Shown here piece after piece: positions 1 to 4,869 of a stretch of 8,233 bases of DNA. The DNA lies in contig VFJU01000075.1 in the NCBI GenBank assembly GCA_009885905.1, positions 1 to 8,233 on the forward strand. Direction: 5' to 3'. The DNA is from Verrucomicrobiota bacterium (GTDB lineage Bacteria > Verrucomicrobiota > Verrucomicrobiia > Verrucomicrobiales > Akkermansiaceae). Both the position numbers and the translations under genes were made by a program. The notes below the pieces were generated by a model. That model saw nothing but the letters and a program-made list of their open reading frames with translations. It was not told the DNA's origin and searched no databases. How positions within the stretch are numbered: position 1 is the first letter of the stretch; the number at the start of each line of letters is the position of its first letter.

Positions 1-1
1 T

Positions 2-46
2 AAGGAGGAATACGTCAAACTGATGGCAAAAGGGGCTTTTTCGTAG
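2..46 (+). CDS. 3' end of a gene cut by the window edge
   Basis: Reading from base 2, the codons give KEEYVKLMAKGAFS and then TAG at 44-46. The peptide looks like ordinary protein, and the frame ends just before a pair of strong hairpins that separate it from the convergent gene on the other strand. That layout fits the tail of a plus-strand gene that begins left of the window. Only 14 residues are visible, so no family can be named, and a chance open frame this short is quite possible. The purine-rich TAAGGAGG at 1-8 lies inside this frame and is not taken as a ribosome binding site. Confidence 0.35.
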   Translation, partial: KEEYVKLMAKGAFS

Positions 47-67
47 GCTTCCGCATGATCCGCACAA

Positions 68-117
68 CCATGCCGCGATGCCGCGAGGGCGCGGCATGGA
101 ACACGCGGGGCGCGTGT
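68..117. terminator. Two tandem GC-rich hairpins between convergent genes
   Basis: The first hairpin has perfect 10-bp arms, CCATGCCGCG at 68-77 and CGCGGCATGG at 90-99, around a 12-base loop. The second has perfect 7-bp arms, ACACGCG at 101-107 and CGCGTGT at 111-117, around GGG. They lie between the stop of the plus-strand gene end (46) and the stop of the minus-strand hydrolase (147). This is where a shared bidirectional terminator would sit. Neither side has a clear T-run, so an intrinsic terminator of the classical kind is not proven. They could instead protect the 3' ends of the transcripts or be part of a dispersed palindrome. Confidence 0.45.
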
Positions 118-146
118 GCTCCCCTTGATAAAGAGCTCCGACAGGG

Positions 147-3100
147 TCAGTTATCCAGCACTCTGAGGCGCGCGAAGTTTTTAGACGGGGTGCCGAGAGT
201 GAGGGTGTAGGAGATCGAGCCTGTGTCCTCGATGACCGGTGGCTTGAGCTGGGTGACCCAGGATCCGGTGACGAGTGATGTGGAGGTTTCGATGTCGTAG
301 GTGAGGCCGCTGGTGCCCTCGCGTTTGAGGAATGTCAGTGTGCCGCCAGCGGTGAAGCTGCTGATGTTGGAGTTAGGCACGGTGGGATCCTGGCCGGCGA
401 TGGCGTATTCGACGAGGTTACGGATGCCGTCACTGTCGGGATCGTCATTCGGGCCTCGTTTGTCCATGGAAATCGCGCCGTTGGTGAAGGGGCCGGTGAT
501 CCAGGAGGCGAAATCGGGCACCCCGACCGTCAGCGTCCCGGTGCCGGTGATCTGCGGGAGGTTGGTGGCGGATACTCCGTAAATGCCGTCGGCCATCCGG
601 GTGGTGCCAATGAATAATTTCCCCACTCTGTCGGTGCCGGTGTAGGTGAGATTGAGGGTCGCGCCGGTAGCGGCGATGGTGACGGTGGATGCGTCGTTGC
701 CGGTGTTGGCGTTGGTTGCGCTGGCCGCGCTGGTCAGAGTCAGCGTGCCGGCGCTGAGGGTGGTGTCGCCACTGTAGGTGTTCGTTCCAGAGAGGGTGAG
801 ATTGCCGGGGCTGGATTTGATGAGGCCGCCATTGCCGCTGAGCGGGCCGGAGATGCGTAGGCTCGCATTGCCTCCGCCATTGATCTTGGTCGTCTGGAGC
901 AGTGTGACGGGTGTTGCAATGTCATAGGTGAGGTCGAAGGCGGACTTACTCGCATCGAGCGTGATGGCGGGTGCGGTCCCGCCGAGGCTGAGAGCATTCC
1001 CACTGAGGGTGACGGTGGTGGCGGCGGAAGAAGATGCCGTGCCACCAAGTTGGAGGGTGCCGAACTGCTGGGCAGAGAGATTGTTTGAAATCGGGATCGT
1101 GCCGCCGGGCAGCGTCTGGCCGGGGAACATCCGCACGGTGCTGGTGGGATCGGACTGCGCGACGATGCCGCCGAGCCAGTTGGAGTTTTGCGACCAAGTG
1201 AGCGCGGGGCCGGCGGTAGCATTGGTCCAGGTGAAGGGATAGGCTTTGCCCTCCGGCAGGCGCACCCACACGCGGTTGACGTTGAGTTTCTTACCGCCGA
1301 AGGTCAGACTAAAATCCGAGGAACCATTCTGACGGCCGCCGAAATAGGCATCGGCGATTTCGAAGCGCACGGTGCGCCAAGTGTTGCTGCCGGTGGTGGT
1401 GATGGGCAGCGGGTGGGGCGTGTAATTGCCACCCGCACCATCGTATCGCAGACCGAGCGTGGAGCTGTCGGCGTTGTCGAAGTATTCCACCTCGATGGTC
1501 ACGTCGCCGTTCACGAGTTGGAAGGCGAAGGTATTGGTCACGTTGAAATACATGTAGCGGTCGGTCGCGGGCGTGGTGTTGCCGCGACATACCTTTCCGC
1601 CCACGGTTTCCACGATGGTGTTGCCATCGGCTTGGGCCACGCGTGAGAGGGAGGCGGCGCTGTCGGTCGTGCCGAGATCGACGGAGGCCTCGGGACCGAT
1701 GTTGGAGCGGTTGCTGAGCGAGGCGACGGTGGGGAGCGTGCCGGTATTCGTGCGCTGGTCGAACATCATTCGTTTCAGCTCGTCGGTGAGCATCATCCAC
1801 CAGTCGCTGGGCTTGCTTTGGTTGTCGATGAAGCGTCCGTAGGCTGCCGAGGGATTGGGCGGATCGTCGGTCATGGGCATGACATTTGTCCCTTCGTCAT
1901 ATTCGTCGAACATACCGATGAAGAGCCTATCCGCACCGCCGGCATTGATCCAGTCGCGGCCTTTGTCCCAGTAGAATTGCCCACCACTTCGGTCTGTATA
2001 TTGGGTGAGCGGAGTCGCAGGGAGTTGCTTCAGGTTCGCCCATGAAAATCCCGGCCAGACGTGTGGGAAAAAATCCTGCCCACGGTTGCGGAAGAGTGCG
2101 GCGTCCGAGGTGGTTTTATTTTGCCAGACGAGCACGCCATCGTATTTCGCCATGTGGGTCTGCCAGTCGGCGTTGAGCGTGTTCCAGTTGGTCGGGAGGC
2201 CACCGATGACGTAGGCACCCTGGGCTTGGAAATAATCTACCGCGGCGTTCGCGCTGGCGGTGGTGAAGTTCCGGTCCGGCACCGCGAGGCCCCAGATGAA
2301 GACGACCGGTTTGCCGTTCTCGCGCACGTAGCGCGGATCGTTGAGAAGGTCGAATTGGGTGGTGAGCCACACCCAATCCGCCTGCAGCTTCGCGACGACG
2401 GTGGCGTCGGCCATGCCGGAAACGTCGTATTCCACGCCCCAGATGAGGCCCTCTTCCGCCGCCGCCTGCGAGACGTTGCGCAGCACCCACTCGGACTCCG
2501 CGCCCGCCGTGGGGTTGAAACGCTGGAGCCATGCGCCGTCGATGTTGTGCTTGCGCATCCAGCGGAAATGTTTCTGCACCGCCGGATAGGATCTGGACGA
2601 AAACAGATAGGCAGGAGCACCGCTCTGCGTCACCACATCGGCGGCGCGGATGAGCGTGGCGGGGTCGTATTCGGTGAGATCCGGCCAAGCGTCCATGGTG
2701 AAATTTTCCGGGATCATCGCTCCGGCTCTTGACCAGTGCTTCCAAGCACCGGTATCCGCGACGTCGTTAGGCGTGCCAAACCACCCCTGATAGCCTGACA
2801 TCACCTTGCCCTTGAGCGTTGTAGGATCGACGTAATCCTTGGCGGGGCCGGTATAGCGCGTCTGCCAAGCGCGTGAGACAGCGAGCTGGAAATCCGCGTT
2901 GGCGAAAGGCGTGTCGGAAAGGGTGATTCGCTGCACCGGGACTTTTGCCCCAGTCGTTGTGCCGCAGATGATGCGGAAATCCGAACCATTCAGGCTCTTG
3001 TTGAATTTCACATCCGACAGTTCGAAGAAGCCATCGACAAAACTCCCAGAATTCACGCGCGTGGTTCGGGTAGTGAGCGTCGAGGTCTTGAAGTTATTGG

Positions 3101-3431
3101 TCTGGGCATTGAACTGCAGGTCGACAGTGCCTGCGGCGTCGTCGAAATATGTGACCCGCAGATAGAGCGTCTGACCCAGGGTGAAGGCGAAAGAATTCGG
3201 CCGCCGGCCATAAAGGTATCGAGAGGTACCCGTATTCTGCCACGCCGTCTGCCCTCCTACGGTTACTTGGGAATAGGCACCATCCGCCGTGGCGGTCGGG
3301 GTGATGTCCACCTCGACACCCAAGGCGGAGCCGAGGAGCCATGAGATCACGGCACATCCCACGAGGCCGCGCCGTAGCACTCCGCTTGCGGGAAATTTCC
3401 GGGAAACAGACTCAGCAATGGACAAATTCAT
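147..3431 (-). CDS. Secreted GH99/GH71-like glycoside hydrolase with autotransporter-type repeat
   Basis: A 1094-residue exported enzyme, probably an endo-acting glycan hydrolase of the GH99/GH71-like superfamily often annotated xylosidase/arabinosidase; the substrate is not known. Numbering is from the ATG at 3431. Residues 1-38 are a signal peptide (Arg-rich start, then GLVGCAVISWLLGSALG). Residues about 40-175 are a beta-sandwich module. The catalytic domain spans about 200-560, opening with LKGKVMSGYQGWFGTP. Its FIGMFDEYDEGT motif places E510 and E513 like the paired acids of the GH99 EWHE motif. A second copy of the first module lies at about 580-725. Residues 740-970 are Gly/Thr/Ser-rich and contain an autotransporter-associated repeat near 867-899 (GNLTLSGTNTYSGDTTLSAG). 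A calcium-site-like DPDSDG motif with LVEYA (998-1009) opens the C-terminal module. A GTG at 3461 would add ten residues; ATG at 3431 gives the better signal peptide. Neither start has a clear RBS, and 3432-3536 upstream shows no clear promoter. Family is fairly sure, activity is inferred. Confidence 0.88.
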   Translation of the reverse strand: MNLSIAESVSRKFPASGVLRRGLVGCAVISWLLGSALGVEVDITPTATADGAYSQVTVGGQTAWQNTGTSRYLYGRRPNSFAFTLGQTLYLRVTYFDDAAGTVDLQFNAQTNNFKTSTLTTRTTRVNSGSFVDGFFELSDVKFNKSLNGSDFRIICGTTTGAKVPVQRITLSDTPFANADFQLAVSRAWQTRYTGPAKDYVDPTTLKGKVMSGYQGWFGTPNDVADTGAWKHWSRAGAMIPENFTMDAWPDLTEYDPATLIRAADVVTQSGAPAYLFSSRSYPAVQKHFRWMRKHNIDGAWLQRFNPTAGAESEWVLRNVSQAAAEEGLIWGVEYDVSGMADATVVAKLQADWVWLTTQFDLLNDPRYVRENGKPVVFIWGLAVPDRNFTTASANAAVDYFQAQGAYVIGGLPTNWNTLNADWQTHMAKYDGVLVWQNKTTSDAALFRNRGQDFFPHVWPGFSWANLKQLPATPLTQYTDRSGGQFYWDKGRDWINAGGADRLFIGMFDEYDEGTNVMPMTDDPPNPSAAYGRFIDNQSKPSDWWMMLTDELKRMMFDQRTNTGTLPTVASLSNRSNIGPEASVDLGTTDSAASLSRVAQADGNTIVETVGGKVCRGNTTPATDRYMYFNVTNTFAFQLVNGDVTIEVEYFDNADSSTLGLRYDGAGGNYTPHPLPITTTGSNTWRTVRFEIADAYFGGRQNGSSDFSLTFGGKKLNVNRVWVRLPEGKAYPFTWTNATAGPALTWSQNSNWLGGIVAQSDPTSTVRMFPGQTLPGGTIPISNNLSAQQFGTLQLGGTASSSAATTVTLSGNALSLGGTAPAITLDASKSAFDLTYDIATPVTLLQTTKINGGGNASLRISGPLSGNGGLIKSSPGNLTLSGTNTYSGDTTLSAGTLTLTSAASATNANTGNDASTVTIAATGATLNLTYTGTDRVGKLFIGTTRMADGIYGVSATNLPQITGTGTLTVGVPDFASWITGPFTNGAISMDKRGPNDDPDSDGIRNLVEYAIAGQDPTVPNSNISSFTAGGTLTFLKREGTSGLTYDIETSTSLVTGSWVTQLKPPVIEDTGSISYTLTLGTPSKNFARLRVLDN

Positions 3432-3536
3432 GGGTTTTGAAGCCTGCAATGATAGATACACACCATTTCAGGTCATCGATAGTCCTCAAAGTGCTGACAC
3501 GGTCGGTTATCCTTGGCAATGCGCCACTGGAAAATT

Positions 3537-3704
3537 TTAAATAAAACTCTAGCCGGAATGAGCAAACCCATGGGCGGCGTCTTTTTGGGTTGCCTGTGAC
3601 AGCGCGCCTCCAATTGCCAAGAGAAGGGCTTCGTCGGTTCGGACCTCGGCCTTGCGCAGAAGAGCCTTCACCTTGCTCCACATCCGCTCGATGGGATTGA
3701 GATG
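3537..3704 (-). pseudogene. IS630-family transposase, C-terminal remnant
   Basis: The minus-strand frame gives HLNPIERMWSKVKALL and then a helical tail ending FAHSG. This is the last catalytic segment of an IS630-type DDE transposase; the Glu of NPIE is the third acid of the DDE triad. About 50 of the usual 300 or more residues remain, so both catalytic Asp residues and the DNA-binding domain are gone. A TAG at 3549-3551 interrupts the frame; without it the reading would continue SFI and stop at 3537-3539. A Tyr codon at that place would restore a plausible ending, so the TAG may be a nonsense mutation. An open frame runs upstream to 3755, but its first residues do not look like transposase. 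The fragment cannot be active. Confidence 0.75.
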
Positions 3705-3739
3705 AATGATCAATTCAAAATCCCAGTCGAAATGGTTAC

Positions 3740-3805
3740 TGATTTCGCCAAGCAATTTCCTATAGCAAGAATATTTTGATTATTTCTGTCTCCTGTAATT
3801 TTATG
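3740..3805 (+). repeat. Dispersed repeat, copy R1
   Basis: This copy has the fullest form of the repeat: a leader TGATTTCGCCAAGCAA, then TTCCTATAGCAAGAATATTT, then TGATTATTTCTGTCTC and a tail TGTAATTTTATG. It matches copy R3 (from 4585) along nearly its whole length in the same orientation, with only scattered substitutions and one single-base gap. Its tail runs directly into the second transposase remnant. Confidence 0.8.
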
Positions 3806-3951
3806 CACCTCAGCTAAATCCCCAAGAGCACCTATGGAACGAGTTGCACGAGAAAGAATTCCCCAATCGGGTTTTTGAGAACATGGAAGGCGTCAGGAAA
3901 CAGCTCAAATAAGGGCTGCCTAGGTTGGCCTCGGACATGAGGAAATTAAAG
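3802..3951 (+). pseudogene. Second IS630-family transposase remnant, different type
   Basis: From the TAT at 3802 the frame reads YAPQLNPQEHLWNELHEKEF and continues PNRVFENMEGVRKQLK, then TAA at 3910-3912, then GLPRLASDMRKLK in the same frame. YxPxLNPxEHLW with the downstream FxNRVF stretch is the hallmark end of a second IS630 lineage, distinct from the minus-strand remnant next to it. The Glu of NPQE is the third DDE acid; everything before it is lost. Homology begins exactly where repeat R1 ends and fades near 3951, where glycosyltransferase-like sequence starts. The in-frame TAA looks like a nonsense mutation. It is inactive. Confidence 0.72.
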
Positions 3952-4137
3952 GAATCTGCGCATGGCCAGCTGTCGACGATCCTGTCGGGGCTGGCCGCGG
4001 CCGAGGGCGATCTGGTTTTCTTGCTGGACGGGGATGATTGCTACCAGAGGCAGCACGTTGAGACGCGCCTTGAACGATGGGAGAAGTTTCCACAGGCGGA
4101 TGTTTTGTATGACCGTGCGTCCACAAGCCCTGTAGGC
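3952..4137 (+). pseudogene. Family-2 glycosyltransferase, internal fragment
   Basis: The frame reads HGQLSTILSGLAAAEGDLVF followed by LLDGDDCYQRQHVETRLERW. This is the segment of a GT-A fold, family-2 glycosyltransferase around the metal- and nucleotide-binding DxD motif, here DGDD: a Gly-Gln-Ser stretch, a helix with GLAAAEGD, a beta strand, then the acids. Roughly 55 residues remain of a domain that normally has more than 200. The N-terminal nucleotide-binding part and the acceptor-binding C-terminal part are absent. The fragment sits in frame behind the second transposase remnant, and its right edge is where the next repeat copy begins (4138). An open frame from TTG at 3925 to TAA at 4176 covers it but ends in repeat sequence, so I do not call it a gene. 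Confidence 0.68.
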
Positions 4138-4205
4138 TTCGAAAAAATTACAAAAAATTACAAGAGACAGAAATAATCAGAATGTTCTTGCTGTAGGCAT
4201 TCCTT
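4138..4205 (-). repeat. Dispersed repeat, copy L1, inverted
   Basis: This copy lies opposite to R1, R2 and R3. Its core at 4154-4192 is the reverse complement of R3 positions 4609-4647 with 37 of 39 bases matching. The similarity continues more weakly to 4205, matching the AAGCAAATTCCTA leader of R3. The AT-rich tail is duplicated here: on the minus strand TTGTAATTTT occurs twice in a row and is followed by TTCG. Confidence 0.8.
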
Positions 4206-4326
4206 CGATCTCACCACCTGGACCGTCTTAGGCACCATCCCCGGCACCGGAGGCCACCTCCACTACCACGACGTCTCGGTGGATGGCGCGGACCGTGCGT
4301 TCTATCGCGTGCTCCCAAGCCTCTAA
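4198..4326 (+). pseudogene. C-terminal tail of a secreted protein
   Basis: The plus frame ending at TAA 4324-4326 reads FDLTTWTVLGTIPGTGG, then HLHYHDVSVDGADRAFYRVLPSL. This resembles the terminal beta-rich module of verrucomicrobial exported proteins, in which a 'T-x-L-x-x-W' strand is followed by a Gly loop and a final FYRV or ARLRV strand. The intact hydrolase in this window ends in a comparable module (TSLVTGSWV ... FARLRVLDN). About 42 codons survive. The fragment begins at the outer end of repeat copy L1 and has no start codon or upstream body. The parent protein cannot be named. Confidence 0.55.
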
Positions 4327-4370
4327 TCCTCATATCCTATACGCTTACCCTCGTCGATCATCGTTCCTCT

Positions 4371-4406
4371 TTCGAAAATTACAGGAGACAGAAAATCACA
4401 GGAAGA
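4371..4406 (-). repeat. Dispersed repeat, copy L2, inverted and partial
   Basis: TTCGAAAATTACAGGAGACAG at the start of this block matches the tail and middle of the repeat in the inverted orientation, with core AAAATTACAGGAGACAGAAA at 4375-4394. The AATATTCTTGCT part is missing. Instead the tail motif is repeated: on the minus strand TCCTGTGATTTTCTG is followed directly by TCTCCTGTAATTTTCG. It pairs with R2 (4465-4507) as an inverted repeat about 70 bases apart. Confidence 0.65.
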
Positions 4407-4464
4407 AATCCCGGTCAAAGTCCCGCATGGAAACCCGAGAAAATCCAACTGGGCGAGGAATTAT

Positions 4465-4507
4465 GAGCAAGAATATTTTGATTGTTTCTGTCTCTTGTAA
4501 TTTTATG
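4465..4507 (+). repeat. Dispersed repeat, copy R2
   Basis: The block from GAGCAAGAATATTTTGATTG through TTTCTGTCTCTTGTAATTTT matches R1 and R3 closely, without their TGATTTCGCC leader. The final 20 bases are a near-perfect inverted partner of 4375-4394, one mismatch in 20. Together with L2 it bounds a segment of about 130 bp that resembles a small element with terminal inverted repeats. A short open frame starting at the ATG at 4463 is only the translation of the repeat. Confidence 0.75.
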
Positions 4508-4510
4508 TAA

Positions 4511-4585
4511 TCGAGTCGTGTGCTGGCCCGCTCCGATTTTCTCTTTCACGCTGTTGTAAGCATTCGCCGTGCCGACCCATGACTT
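4511..4585 (-). other. Open minus-strand segment between two repeat copies, unrecognised
   Basis: Between R2 and R3 the minus strand reads KSWVGTANAYNSVKEKIGAG and then QHTTR without a stop, while the other two minus frames contain stops. The residue mix looks like real protein, and the setting, with repeats on both sides as for the neighbouring scraps, makes another captured gene fragment likely. I do not recognise the family. The surrounding open frame (4415-4600) is mostly repeat sequence and has no credible start, so it is not called as a gene. Confidence 0.25.
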
Positions 4586-4669
4586 GATTTCGCCAAGCAA
4601 ATTCCTAGAGCAAGAATATTCTGATTATTTCTGTCTCTTGTGATTTTACTATCTCTTATAATTTTACTC
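4585..4669 (+). repeat. Dispersed repeat, copy R3, with duplicated tail
   Basis: This is the best reference copy: TGATTTCGCCAAGCAAATTC leader, then CTAGAGCAAGAATATTCTG, then ATTATTTCTGTCTCTTGTG and ATTTTA. The tail is duplicated as an 18-bp tandem: TCTCTTGTGATTTTACTA at 4634-4651 and TCTCTTATAATTTTACTC at 4652-4669, 15 of 18 bases equal. The second tail copy shares the exact 15-mer TATAATTTTACTCGC (4657-4671) with the palindromic copy near 6690. Confidence 0.8.
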
Positions 4670-4869
4670 GCAGAGGAACCTTGTGGACAACTCTCCTGTC
4701 GACCGCGGTTCACCCGATTCGCCACCCACTAAAATTTCTGATGTGCAAAAAAACTTGACAAAGTAGCCCCGAGAGTTGACTTCTTTCTCCCTCTTTTCCC
4801 CGCCTCCGGCCACCAATTCGTTCAACGGCCTTCACCTCAAAAATGTAATTACTAGCAATAATAACTCTC

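Larger units (their letters stand above)
3537..4670. other. Gene-fragment zone with interspersed repeats, no intact gene
   Basis: About 1.1 kb between the start of the hydrolase gene and the upstream region of the cytochrome gene contains no complete gene. It holds at least four recognisable 3'-terminal or internal scraps of unrelated genes, each listed separately. Five copies of one dispersed repeat occur between or at their edges. Every recognisable scrap has lost its 5' part. The pattern suggests repeated insertion, deletion and recombination rather than the slow decay of one gene or one mobile element. Confidence 0.7.

Noticed and set aside
1..25. TAAGGAGG followed by ATG at 23 as a translation start
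   Set aside because: The frame stops after seven codons at 44-46; the same bases read better as the end of a gene entering from the left.
2061..2732. Long plus-strand open frame (223 codons) antisense to the glycoside hydrolase
   Set aside because: It mirrors a GC-rich gene whose domains and motifs are clear on the minus strand; its translation is His- and Arg-rich and shows no family motif.
4463..4510. Short peptide gene MSKNILIVSVSCNFM
   Set aside because: It is simply the translation of repeat copy R2 and is not conserved as a frame in the other copies.
3740..4669. CRISPR array, suggested by recurring short repeats
   Set aside because: The copies face both ways, their spacing runs from about 60 to 330 bases, the intervening segments contain gene scraps rather than uniform spacers, and no cas gene is present.
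4634..4669. Sequencing-adapter contamination, because CTGTCTCTTATA looks like a transposase mosaic end
   Set aside because: The match stops after a few bases, the sequence continues differently, and the repeat recurs in several diverged copies with conserved flanks, which adapter read-through would not give.
4755..4849. Promoter for the cytochrome gene: TTGACA at 4755-4760, or TGTAAT at 4844-4849
   Set aside because: No acceptable -10 lies 16-18 bases after TTGACA, and the only hexamer correctly spaced before TGTAAT, TTCAAC at 4821-4826, is a weak -35. Neither is strong enough to list.
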